A stretch of DNA of 64,000 bases, taken from an uncultured Bacteroidales bacterium (GTDB lineage: Bacteria > Bacteroidota > Bacteroidia > Bacteroidales > Paludibacteraceae). Made by a program: the position numbers and the translations under genes. Shown here one piece after another: positions 1 to 6,742 of this stretch; the stretch's first letter is position 1, and each line of letters begins with the position of its first letter. Below the pieces are notes generated by a model, which was given only the letters and a program-made list of their open reading frames with translations, did no database searches and had not been told where the DNA came from. The stretch is taken from the NCBI GenBank assembly GCA_902778935.1, contig CACYZT010000001.1, positions 1 through 64,000 on the forward strand, in the 5' to 3' direction.

Positions 1-67
1 CTCGACTTGCATGTGTTAGGCCTGTCGCTAGCGTTCATCCTGAGCCAGGATCAAACTCTTCGTTGTA
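1..67 (-). rRNA. 16S ribosomal RNA, 5' end only
   Basis: Read on the minus strand, this stretch contains the universal 5' primer site AGAGTTTGATCCTGGCTCAG followed by the Bacteroidales-type continuation (ATGAACGCTAGCGACAGG). Only the first ~67 nt are in the window; the rest of the rRNA operon lies to the left. The exact mature 5' end is inferred by analogy with other Bacteroidota (TACAACGAAGAG). Confidence 0.97.
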
Positions 68-195
68 AAAAAAATTATAACTTAGCTCAGAATAATCGAA
101 TTTATCAAGTGTAGAATTAAATCGGGAACTCACAATATCTCAGTTAAGAGATTTGTAATATTCTTGTACTACATCTTGTTATGAATAGACATTCT

Positions 196-206
196 TTCAA
201 AGATCA
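196..206 (-). promoter_or_regulatory. boxA-like element in the 16S leader
   Basis: The minus strand reads TGATCTTTGAA within the rRNA leader, close to the boxA antitermination element seen before bacterial 16S genes. A short GC hairpin (GGGGCACGCCCC) lies about 26 nt upstream. The function is inferred from position. Confidence 0.5.
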
Positions 207-260
207 CTGTTTTGCTTGTGCTCTTTTGGGGCGTGCCCCATTTTTGAGCGAAAGCGGATG

Positions 261-292
261 CAAAGGTACTGCTTTTTTTTGAACTGACCAAA
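261..292 (-). promoter_or_regulatory. rRNA operon promoter
   Basis: Bacteroidota-type promoter on the minus strand: TTTG at 292-289, a 20-nt spacer, and TACCTTTG at 268-261. The leader to the 16S 5' end is about 190 nt. Confidence 0.85.
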
Positions 293-396
293 TATTTTTG
301 CATTTTTTTTGCATTTTCTTTGTAAAGTACTGAAAATCAATAATGTAAAAATTTGCCATTTTTAGGGCATTTTTGGCGTTTTTGCGTTCAAGGACG

Positions 397-432
397 AAAA
401 AAGCCCTTTTCGGAGTGAAAAGGGGCTTTCTT
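397..432 (-). terminator. Terminator after pfkA
   Basis: On the minus strand an AAGCCCC/TTTT stem pairs with AAAAGGGCTT around a 7-nt loop and is followed by a T-run. It lies about 55 nt past the pfkA stop. A-runs on the other side make it potentially bidirectional. Confidence 0.8.
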
Positions 433-486
433 CATACGCGTATATACGTATATAAGGAACGCGCGCACACGCGATAGGCAGTGTGT

Positions 487-1470
487 TTAGAGGCTGAGAA
501 CCTGGAGTGCCTGCCATTTATCGTCCTTGATATCCTTCTTCTCCTTAATGGCTTTGGTGAGCGGGACATAGATGACTTCTCCGTTCTGGAGTCCGACCAT
601 GATTGAGCGCTGTTCCTCAAGGAGGGCTTGTACAGCGGCGCAGCCGAAACGGGAAGCGAGGATACGATCAAAAGCGGTAGGCGAACCGCCTCGTTGGAGG
701 TGTCCGAGAATCGTAACGCGTGTTCCGTACTCCGGATGGGACTGTTCGATAATTTTAGCCACTGCTTGCGCTCCGCCGGGGATAGCGTGCTCCTGCACGA
801 GGACAATACCGCTATTCTTGTGTTTGCGTCGTCCTTGGCCGATGGCCGCTTCCAGTTGCTCCTCAAGCGTGGCGCGCTCAGGGATGATAGCCGCTTCGGC
901 TCCCGCCGCTATAGCAGCATTGAGGGTAAGGAATCCTGCATCGCGTCCCATGACTTCGACCAAGAAGAGCCGCTCATGGCTGGTTCCGGTATCGCGCAGT
1001 TTGTCCACACATTCCATAATCGTATTAAGCGCGGTGTCGTAACCGATAGTGGAGTCCGTTCCCCAGAGGTCGTTGTCAATCGTTCCTGGGATGCCGATAA
1101 TAGGGATATTATACTCCTGCGCGAGAAGTCGTGCGCCGGTGAACGAACCATCGCCTCCGATGACGATTAGGGCGTCAATATGCTCTTTCTGAATGGTTTC
1201 GTAGGCGCGTTTGCGTCCCTCGAGAGTCTTGAACTCCTCGCTACGGGCAGATTTGAGGATGGTTCCTCCGCGCTGGATGATACCGCTCACGTCCTGCGTT
1301 GTGAACTCCTGAACCTCATCGTCCATAAGCCCTTTGAAGCCACGGAAGATAGCTTTGACACGGATGTTATTAGCAATCGCTGCGCGGGTGACAGCCCGCA
1401 CGGCAGCGTTCATACCCGGAGCATCACCACCAGAGGTCAATACTCCGATTGTTTTGATTTTATATTCCAT
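487..1470 (-). CDS. pfkA: ATP-dependent 6-phosphofructokinase
   Basis: Phosphorylates fructose 6-phosphate to fructose 1,6-bisphosphate in the cytoplasm, the committed step of glycolysis. At 327 aa it has the usual length of the bacterial PfkA family. Visible landmarks: SGGDAPGMN near residue 13 (ATP site), GGDGSFTGA near 104, PGTIDNDL near 128 (catalytic Asp), and MGRDAG near 170. The Gly-Gly-Asp-Gly form indicates ATP rather than pyrophosphate use. The start is an ATG 44 nt after the SprT-like gene; its promoter lies inside that upstream gene's 3' end. A clear hairpin terminator follows. Confidence 0.97.
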   Translation of the reverse strand: MEYKIKTIGVLTSGGDAPGMNAAVRAVTRAAIANNIRVKAIFRGFKGLMDDEVQEFTTQDVSGIIQRGGTILKSARSEEFKTLEGRKRAYETIQKEHIDALIVIGGDGSFTGARLLAQEYNIPIIGIPGTIDNDLWGTDSTIGYDTALNTIMECVDKLRDTGTSHERLFLVEVMGRDAGFLTLNAAIAAGAEAAIIPERATLEEQLEAAIGQGRRKHKNSGIVLVQEHAIPGGAQAVAKIIEQSHPEYGTRVTILGHLQRGGSPTAFDRILASRFGCAAVQALLEEQRSIMVGLQNGEVIYVPLTKAIKEKKDIKDDKWQALQVLSL

Positions 1471-1485
1471 AATGATATAATGTTT

Positions 1486-1501
1486 AACGGATTAACGGAT
1501 A
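1486..1501. repeat. 8-bp tandem repeat (AACGGATT x2)
   Basis: AACGGATT followed by AACGGATA in the gap between pfkA and its upstream neighbour. A minimal member of the 7-8-bp gap-filling repeats seen across the window. Confidence 0.45.
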
Positions 1502-1514
1502 TATGTATAAAGGA

Positions 1515-1988
1515 TTAATAATCGAGCGCAAAGTTACTACTTTTTTTTGATTTACGCAAGAAATATGCCTTTATTTGTTCTTTTTTTTCAGGATAAAGTT
1601 CGAGAAGTTGTTCTTTGGAGAGGCGATAGGAGATGGTGACATGCCGGTTGCCATCGGCGTTGATGCGCGCCATCTCACGGCGAAATAGCCGGCCATGAGA
1701 AGAGGTGTCCCGGAGCTGGTTGACCGCGATATAATAATGGATCATCTCATGGAGAATGGTGTCCTGGATGAGGTCTTCGGGGAGGTCGATGCGCGTGTTG
1801 ATGCGGAGGACGAAGTTCTCGTTGCGAAGCGGTCCAAAGAGCCACGAGCGGCGGCGGGTAAAAGTCACTTTGCCGAGGAAGGTGCGCGCGTTCGAGAGTT
1901 TGATCGGAATCGGTGGCAGAGAAGAAGCAAAGAAACGTGCGTTGAACTCGTCAAAGCAGGATTGTATGTAAGGGATGGTGGGGGTCAC
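1515..1988 (-). CDS. SprT-like zinc metalloprotease domain protein
   Basis: A 157-aa protein consisting essentially of one SprT-like domain. The zinc site is visible: HEMIH at residues 80-84 and a following His in SSHGRLF near residue 98. SprT/Spartan-type domains act on DNA-bound or unfolded proteins, but the target here is unknown. The start is GTG at 1988, overlapping the TGA stop of the upstream small gene (GTGA), which implies translational coupling. The 3' end contains the pfkA promoter. The C-terminal zinc ribbon of full SprT proteins is not evident. Confidence 0.85.
   Translation of the reverse strand: MTPTIPYIQSCFDEFNARFFASSLPPIPIKLSNARTFLGKVTFTRRRSWLFGPLRNENFVLRINTRIDLPEDLIQDTILHEMIHYYIAVNQLRDTSSHGRLFRREMARINADGNRHVTISYRLSKEQLLELYPEKKEQIKAYFLRKSKKSSNFALDY
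1529..1559 (-). promoter_or_regulatory. pfkA promoter inside the sprT-like gene
   Basis: Minus strand: TTGC at 1559-1556 and TAACTTTG at 1536-1529, with 20 nt between TTG and TAnnTTTG. The whole element lies in the last 45 bases of the upstream coding region, whose final residues (KSKKSSNFALDY) are therefore partly dictated by a promoter. Confidence 0.8.
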
Positions 1989-2329
1989 GTAAATGGATGC
2001 GCCACTTTGTAATCGTGGATAAGAGAGTTAAATTTCCAGGCACGCGAGGTGGCGTACGTCTTGCCGTTGGAGGCGACGTGTTTTGCGGCCTCGAAATCGG
2101 ATTTCAGTTGGGCTTTGTCCTCGGGAGAGGTCAAGAGTTTGAGTTGGGAGTTGGCATGCTTGAAGGCAGCGGAGTTCCATTGCTGGCGAGGAGATTGATT
2201 TTTCTGGTAGTTTTCCTCGCGTGTACGGTAAAATTGCTTGCCGTTTCGCATGTAAAAAAAGCCACTGTCACGGCCGTTGGTCTTGCCGTGGATTTGCTCG
2301 ATGCCGGATGATGTTTTTATTTCTGACAT
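1985..2329 (-). CDS. Small conserved Bacteroidales protein, function unknown
   Basis: I do not recognise a named function. From ATG at 2329 it is 114 aa, polar and basic, with a striking segment GKTNGRDSGFFYMRNGKQFY in its first third, a pattern I associate with conserved hypothetical proteins of Bacteroidales. No signal peptide or membrane segment. The reading frame extends upstream to 2488, but that extension crosses an AT palindrome, an 11-bp repeat array and most of the leader, and the promoter sits at 2486-2516, so 2329 is the sensible start. The stop overlaps the GTG of the SprT-like gene, so the two are coupled. Confidence 0.75.
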   Translation of the reverse strand: MSEIKTSSGIEQIHGKTNGRDSGFFYMRNGKQFYRTREENYQKNQSPRQQWNSAAFKHANSQLKLLTSPEDKAQLKSDFEAAKHVASNGKTYATSRAWKFNSLIHDYKVAHPFT

Positions 2330-2351
2330 AAAAAGAGGATTTTTTAAAGGT

Positions 2352-2377
2352 ATATTATATATAAATATATAATATAG
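2352..2377. repeat. AT-rich palindrome in the leader
   Basis: TATATTATATAT and its complement face each other across 2 nt, immediately upstream of the small gene starting at 2329 and downstream of the 11-bp array. Similar palindromes sit next to the arrays near 27.0, 49.0 and 49.1 kb. Confidence 0.6.
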
Positions 2378-2430
2378 TATTATACATAAATTTGGGCTCG
2401 TTTTTGGTGTAACAGGTAAGTTACGTTGGC

Positions 2431-2463
2431 TTTGACCGTCGTTTGACCGTCGTTTGACCGTCG
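2431..2463 (-). repeat. 11-bp tandem array, site 1 (three perfect units)
   Basis: Three perfect contiguous 11-mers, TTTGACCGTCG on the plus strand, equal to CGGTCAAACGA units on the transcribed minus strand. It starts about 20 nt downstream of the -7 box of the promoter at 2486-2516, inside the untranslated leader. Confidence 0.9.
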
Positions 2464-2485
2464 TTCCGATATGGTAAAGCGGGTG

Positions 2486-2516
2486 CAAAGGTACAACAAA
2501 AAAATGAGATATGCAA
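2486..2516 (-). promoter_or_regulatory. Promoter of the small gene / sprT-like operon
   Basis: TTGC at 2516-2513 and TACCTTTG at 2493-2486, canonical 20-nt distance from TTG. The leader to the ATG at 2329 is about 150 nt and holds array site 1. Confidence 0.85.
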
Positions 2517-2643
2517 GGGGAATGGGGATTTTTTTAAGAAAAATAGGCCACTTTATTCCGAAATAGGCATATTTAGGAAGGGGAGCACCGCAGGTAAACC
2601 GCCCTAAGCCGGATGACATCCAGCGGAATGGACACAGAAAAAA

Positions 2644-2667
2644 CGCGCCATCGGAGGTGGCGCGCTT
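2644..2667 (-). terminator. Terminator after the membrane protein gene
   Basis: Minus strand GCGCGCCA and TGGCGCGT flank a short loop and are followed by a T-run, 17 nt after the stop at 2684. Confidence 0.85.
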
Positions 2668-2683
2668 AGGGGAGAGGGAGCCG

Positions 2684-3337
2684 TTACTCAACTGCGGGGG
2701 CTTCGGCAGGGGTGTCGCCGAGGAAAGCGCCGGAGGTGAGTTGCTTATAGATAGATGCCTCGACACCTAAGATAGCCGGAACGGCGAAAATAGTAAGGAT
2801 AAAGATGAGTATCTTACCGATTGTTTCGAGCCAAGATACTTCGCCTATGCCAAAGAGAAATTGGATGATTACGATGACCAGTTGGAGACAGAAGACAAGC
2901 AAGAACTCGGTACCGAAAATACGCCATTTATGTCCGTACGTGAGGCGATTAGACTCATGCAGCGCATCCATGGCAGACATGTCTTTGTCCACAAAAAGTA
3001 CGACAGCGAACGACCAAGCCACGGAAATAACGAATCCCGGAATAATACCAAAAAGGAAACCTACCAAGATAGCCCCCGTCATAAGGGCGGAGAGGATGAA
3101 GTACTCGCCCATGTTACGGCGGTATTTGCCGTCAAAAATGAAGAGCGGGTTGATGACCGTGCCTTTCGCCATCTCCGCAGGGAGCGAGCTGACCGCGATG
3201 GTGGTTCCGACATTGAGGTACGGGATCCAGATAGTCACGAGGTAGAGAACTACCGTTAGAATGAGGCTCAGATAGTTGACCAGAGCGATGGCGAGACCAT
3301 CCTTGATGGTTGCCATAATGGCGAGTTTTTTATCCAT
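2684..3337 (-). CDS. Multi-pass membrane protein of unknown function
   Basis: About 217 aa with roughly five to six hydrophobic segments, including one at the N-terminus (after MDKKLAIMATIKDG) and a pair near the C-terminus. Amphipathic segments between them resemble the DUF975/Gdpd_C-type integral membrane proteins of Bacteroidota, but I cannot assign a family with certainty. No catalytic motif is visible. The ATG at 3337 is preferred because the frame upstream crosses the promoter; MI two codons earlier (3343) is an alternative. It is a single-gene unit with its own promoter and terminator. Confidence 0.75.
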   Translation of the reverse strand: MDKKLAIMATIKDGLAIALVNYLSLILTVVLYLVTIWIPYLNVGTTIAVSSLPAEMAKGTVINPLFIFDGKYRRNMGEYFILSALMTGAILVGFLFGIIPGFVISVAWSFAVVLFVDKDMSAMDALHESNRLTYGHKWRIFGTEFLLVFCLQLVIVIIQFLFGIGEVSWLETIGKILIFILTIFAVPAILGVEASIYKQLTSGAFLGDTPAEAPAVE

Positions 3338-3376
3338 AATCATTTTAGTTTGGTTGGTTAAACACCTTTGCGACTG

Positions 3377-3407
3377 CAAAGATACGAAGATTTTTGGAGA
3401 TATGCAA
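3377..3407 (-). promoter_or_regulatory. Promoter of the membrane protein gene
   Basis: TTGC at 3407-3404 and TATCTTTG at 3384-3377, with the invariant 20-nt distance. Leader about 35 nt. Confidence 0.85.
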
Positions 3408-3481
3408 GAGAAAATGAAAAAAAACACAGAAAATCGCAGAAAAAGAGCAAAAAAGGGAACAGATAGGCGGTCGCGGCTACC

Positions 3482-3615
3482 CTGTACGCCGCTACCCTAT
3501 TGCTTGTAAACAAGCAGCGCGACCGCAAGGGTCGCGCCGTTCTATGCTCGCGCTTTTTCCTCGGACTGGGAAGTCCTCGGGCGCTTCGCTCATGTGCTTT
3601 TGCGGCTACGTCTTA
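3482..3615. repeat. Chain of short palindromes between genes
   Basis: Consecutive small inverted repeats fill the gap before dnaK's 3' end: GCTTGTAAACAAGC, a GCGCGACC/GGTCGCGC hairpin with a GCAAG loop, GGACT/AGTCC, and GGCTA/TAGCC. No reading frame here looks coding. Similar chains occur at 5.6, 25.2, 32.8-33.1 and 40.2 kb. Confidence 0.6.
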
Positions 3616-3630
3616 GCCACAAGGGCACGA

Positions 3631-5553
3631 TTATTTCACTTCTTCGAAGTCGACGTCTTCGGCGTTGTTGCCGTTGTTCGAGCCGTTGTTGTCAGTAGGA
3701 CCGTTGGTCGGGCCTTGTTGCGGGCCGGCTTGGCCTTGCTGAGCTTGCTGTTGGGCAGCGTACATCTCAGCGGAGGCAGCTTGGAAAGCAGTCATGAGTT
3801 CGTTGTTAGCTGCTTCGCAGGCATCTGCGTCACGCTTCTCATACGCCTCTTTGAGTTTCTTGAGCGCTTCCTCAATCGGAGCTTTCTTGTCAGCCGGAAT
3901 CTTATCGCCGAGTTCAGCTAACTGCTTCTCTGTCTGGAAGATAGTAGCGTCCGCCTTATTGAGCTTGTCAGCCTGCTCCTTAGCCTTCTTATCGGCTTCG
4001 GCATTAGCTTCCGCTTCAGCTTTCATTCGCTTGATCTCGTCGTCAGACAGACCGCTGGATGCTTCGATACGAATCTTCTGCTCCTTGCCGGTAGCTTTAT
4101 CCTTAGCGGTGACGTTCAAGATACCGTTTGCGTCGATATCGAAGGTCACTTCGATCTGCGGCTCGCCACGACGTGCCGGCATGATACCATCGAGGTGGAA
4201 GATACCGATTTGCTTGTTCTGAGCCGCCATCGGACGCTCGCCTTGGAGGACTTTGATCTCTACAGAAGGCTGGTTATCAACGGCTGTGGTGAAGGTCTCG
4301 GTCTTCTTGGTCGGGATAGTGGTGTTAGCCTCGATCATCTTGGTCATGACACCACCCATGGTCTCGATACCGAGGCTCAGCGGGGTTACATCGAGAAGGA
4401 GGACATCTTTGACATCGCCCGTGAGGACACCACCCTGGATAGCTGCACCGACTGCTACAACCTCGTCCGGGTTAACGCCCTTCGACGGCGCTTTGCCGAA
4501 GAATTTCTCTACTGCGGCCTGGATAGCCGGGATACGCGTCGAACCACCAACCAGGATGATTTCGTCGATATCGGATGTCTTCAATCCGGCATGCTCGAGC
4601 GCGGTCTTACACGGCGCGATAGTACGCTGGATGAGGTCATCGATGAGTTGCTCGAATTTCGCACGCGTCAGGGTCTTAACAAGGTGCGCAGGAACACCGT
4701 TCACCGGCATAATATACGGCAGGTTGATTTCCGTGGTGGTAGCTGAAGAGAGCTCGATTTTTGCTTTCTCAGCCGCCTCTTTCAGACGCTGCATAGCCAT
4801 CGGGTCTTTGCTCAGGTCGGCACCGCCGTTCTCAGCCTTGAACTCGGCTACAAGCCAATCGATGATACGATGGTCGAAATCATCGCCTCCGAGGTGGGTA
4901 TCACCGTCGGTTGCTTTTACCTCGAAGACACCGTCACCAAGTTCGAGCACAGATACATCGTGGGTACCACCACCGCAGTCGAAGACTACAATCTTCATAT
5001 CCTTGTTGGACTTGTCAAGGCCGTAAGCCAGGGCAGCTGCAGTAGGCTCGTTGACGATACGACGTACGTTCAGACCTGCGATCTCGCCGGCCTCCTTGGT
5101 AGCCTGACGTTGCGAGTCATTGAAGTATGCCGGCACTGTGATGACAGCTTCGGTAACCTCCTGTCCGAGGTAGTCCTCAGCGGTCTTCTTCATCTTCTGA
5201 AGGATGATAGCCGAGATCTCCTGCGGCGTATAGAGACGTCCGTCGATGTCCACACGGGGAGTGTTGTTGTCGCCCTTTGTTACTTTATAAGGAACACGCG
5301 CGATTTCAGACTGCAAGCGGTCGTAGGTCTCGCCCATGAAACGCTTGATAGAATAAATAGTTTTGGTCGGGTTCGTAATGGCTTGACGTTTAGCAGGGTC
5401 GCCTACTTTACGCTCGCCACCATCGATGAATCCAACAACAGAAGGAGTAGTACGCTTACCTTCAGCGTTAGCAATGACGATAGGTTCGTTACCCTCCATT
5501 ACGGCTACACACGAGTTCGTGGTACCGAGGTCAATTCCAATAATTTTAGACAT
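3631..5553 (-). CDS. dnaK: Molecular chaperone DnaK (Hsp70)
   Basis: ATP-dependent chaperone that binds exposed hydrophobic peptides in the cytoplasm, working with DnaJ and GrpE (not in this window). 640 aa, full length. The N-terminal ATPase carries [11 protein letters not shown] (residues 4-14), [14 protein letters not shown] near 190 (usual DLGGGT has Cys here) and [10 protein letters not shown] near 340. The substrate-binding domain ([14 protein letters not shown]) and a helical lid follow, ending in a Q/G/N-rich tail and the acidic DVDFEEVK that matches the usual EEVD-like end. No CIRCE operator or standard -7 box is apparent upstream; the gap holds a GACCG hairpin array. Confidence 0.98.
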   Translation of the reverse strand: MSKIIGIDLGTTNSCVAVMEGNEPIVIANAEGKRTTPSVVGFIDGGERKVGDPAKRQAITNPTKTIYSIKRFMGETYDRLQSEIARVPYKVTKGDNNTPRVDIDGRLYTPQEISAIILQKMKKTAEDYLGQEVTEAVITVPAYFNDSQRQATKEAGEIAGLNVRRIVNEPTAAALAYGLDKSNKDMKIVVFDCGGGTHDVSVLELGDGVFEVKATDGDTHLGGDDFDHRIIDWLVAEFKAENGGADLSKDPMAMQRLKEAAEKAKIELSSATTTEINLPYIMPVNGVPAHLVKTLTRAKFEQLIDDLIQRTIAPCKTALEHAGLKTSDIDEIILVGGSTRIPAIQAAVEKFFGKAPSKGVNPDEVVAVGAAIQGGVLTGDVKDVLLLDVTPLSLGIETMGGVMTKMIEANTTIPTKKTETFTTAVDNQPSVEIKVLQGERPMAAQNKQIGIFHLDGIMPARRGEPQIEVTFDIDANGILNVTAKDKATGKEQKIRIEASSGLSDDEIKRMKAEAEANAEADKKAKEQADKLNKADATIFQTEKQLAELGDKIPADKKAPIEEALKKLKEAYEKRDADACEAANNELMTAFQAASAEMYAAQQQAQQGQAGPQQGPTNGPTDNNGSNNGNNAEDVDFEEVK

Positions 5554-5588
5554 AGTAGTATATTTTTTAGTTCAACAATTCAATTTAT

Positions 5589-5672
5589 GACCGTCCTGCG
5601 GACTGATAGACCGCTGCGCTGACAGACCGTTTCACTGACAGACCGCTGCGCTGTTAGAACGAGTCACTCTAA
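5589..5672. repeat. GACCG hairpin array (five 16-20-bp units)
   Basis: Five head-to-tail units beginning GACCG/GAACG: one 20-bp unit (GACCGTCCTGCGGACTGATA) and four 16-bp units such as GACCGCTGCGCTGACA. It sits between the dnaK start and the terminator of the era operon. The first two units recur inside era about 400 bp away in the same orientation. Confidence 0.85.
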
Positions 5673-5693
5673 AAATGACAAACTCTATGCCAA

Positions 5694-5730
5694 ACAAAAA
5701 AAAACTGCCAAACATGACAATTTGGCAGAT
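5694..5730 (-). terminator. Terminator of the gdhA-kbl-tdh-M16-era operon
   Basis: Minus strand CTGCCAAA and TTTGGCAG pair around an 8-nt loop and are followed by a long T-run, about 40 nt after the era stop. Confidence 0.9.
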
Positions 5731-5766
5731 TAAGAGGCTTGACACCCGTTTATTCCGTGCGGTGTG

Positions 5767-6741
5767 TCATGTCAGGTCGTAACCGTAGTGCTTGAGTCGT
5801 CCTGTGTTAGAACGCCAATCGCGATCCACCTTGACGAAGAGCTGGAGGAAGACTTTTTTCTGGAAGAAGTCCTCGATTTCCTGCCGAGCCTGCATCCCTA
5901 CCCGCTTGAGGGCAGAACCACCTTTGCCGATGATGATGCCTTTCTGGCTTTCGCGTTCGCAATAGATGATGGCGCTGATATGCAACCTAGTTGCATGACC
6001 GTCCTGCGGACTATAAGACCGCTCCGCTGTTGGAACTTCTTTGAAGGACTCTACTTCGACTTCGACGGAGTACGGGATTTCCTTGTCGTAGTTCTGGAGG
6101 ATTTTCTCGCGGATGATTTCATTGACGAAGAAGCGCTCGGACTTATCGGTCAGTTGGTCTTTGGGGAAGAAAGGCGGTCCAACGGGCAGCGCATTCTTGA
6201 TTGCTTCGAAGAGTTGGTCCACTCCAAAGCGTTCCTGCGCCGAGATAGCGAAGATTTCCGCCTCAGGCAGTTGTGCTTGCCAGAACGCGACGAGCGAGTC
6301 GAGCGTTTCCTGCGTAGTGAGGTCTATCTTATTGATTATAAGGAAGACGCGCGTACCGGCAGCAGACATCTTTTTCACTTTCTCGACGAAGTCGGGATTG
6401 CGGTCAATGGTGTCCTGCGGTTCTGTCACATAGAGCAGCACATCGGCATCGACGAGTGCTGAACGCGAGAATTCCAGCATTTTCTCCTGCAAGCGATAAT
6501 TAGGCGCAAGGACTCCGGGAGTGTCCGAATAGACCATCTGGAAGTCCTCGCCATTAACGATACCGAGGATGCGATGACGGGTGGTTTGCGCCTTCGATGT
6601 GATAATCGAGAGTCGCTCTCCCACCAAGGCATTCATCAGCGTCGATTTGCCTACATTGGGGTTACCAACAATGTTTACGAACCCACTGCGGTGAGTCCGT
6701 AAACACTGGTCATTTGTCTTTTGTAACTGGTTAGTAGCCAT
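5767..6741 (-). CDS. era: GTPase Era, with an in-frame repeat insertion
   Basis: Era binds 16S rRNA through its KH domain and supports 30S subunit assembly. G1 GNPNVGKST, G3 DTPG, G4 NKID and G5 SAQ are all present, followed by a KH domain with GIIIGKGGSALKRVG. The start at 6741 lies one base past the stop of the M16 gene; an in-frame ATG at 6759 would overlap that gene. About 324 aa, longer than usual: between VESFKE and LHISAIIY the normal short loop is replaced by some 17 residues (VPTAERSYSPQDGHATR) encoded by a copy of the GACCG element (5997-6032) plus a small palindrome (5980-5996). All GTPase and KH motifs remain intact. Confidence 0.96.
   Translation of the reverse strand: MATNQLQKTNDQCLRTHRSGFVNIVGNPNVGKSTLMNALVGERLSIITSKAQTTRHRILGIVNGEDFQMVYSDTPGVLAPNYRLQEKMLEFSRSALVDADVLLYVTEPQDTIDRNPDFVEKVKKMSAAGTRVFLIINKIDLTTQETLDSLVAFWQAQLPEAEIFAISAQERFGVDQLFEAIKNALPVGPPFFPKDQLTDKSERFFVNEIIREKILQNYDKEIPYSVEVEVESFKEVPTAERSYSPQDGHATRLHISAIIYCERESQKGIIIGKGGSALKRVGMQARQEIEDFFQKKVFLQLFVKVDRDWRSNTGRLKHYGYDLT
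5980..6032. repeat. GACCG element inserted inside era
   Basis: A 20-bp unit (5997-6016) and a 16-bp unit (6017-6032) match the first two units of the intergenic array at 5589 almost exactly. A 17-bp palindrome (ATGCAAC/GTTGCAT arms, 5980-5996) adjoins them. The insertion keeps the era reading frame and adds about 14 residues near position 240. Confidence 0.85.
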
Positions 6742-6742
6742 A

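Noticed and set aside
5554-5680. CIRCE heat-shock operator upstream of dnaK
   Set aside because: The partial palindrome TTAGAACGAGTCACTCTAA lacks the TTAGCACTC-N9-GAGTGCTAA pattern and is explained by the last GACCG-type unit.
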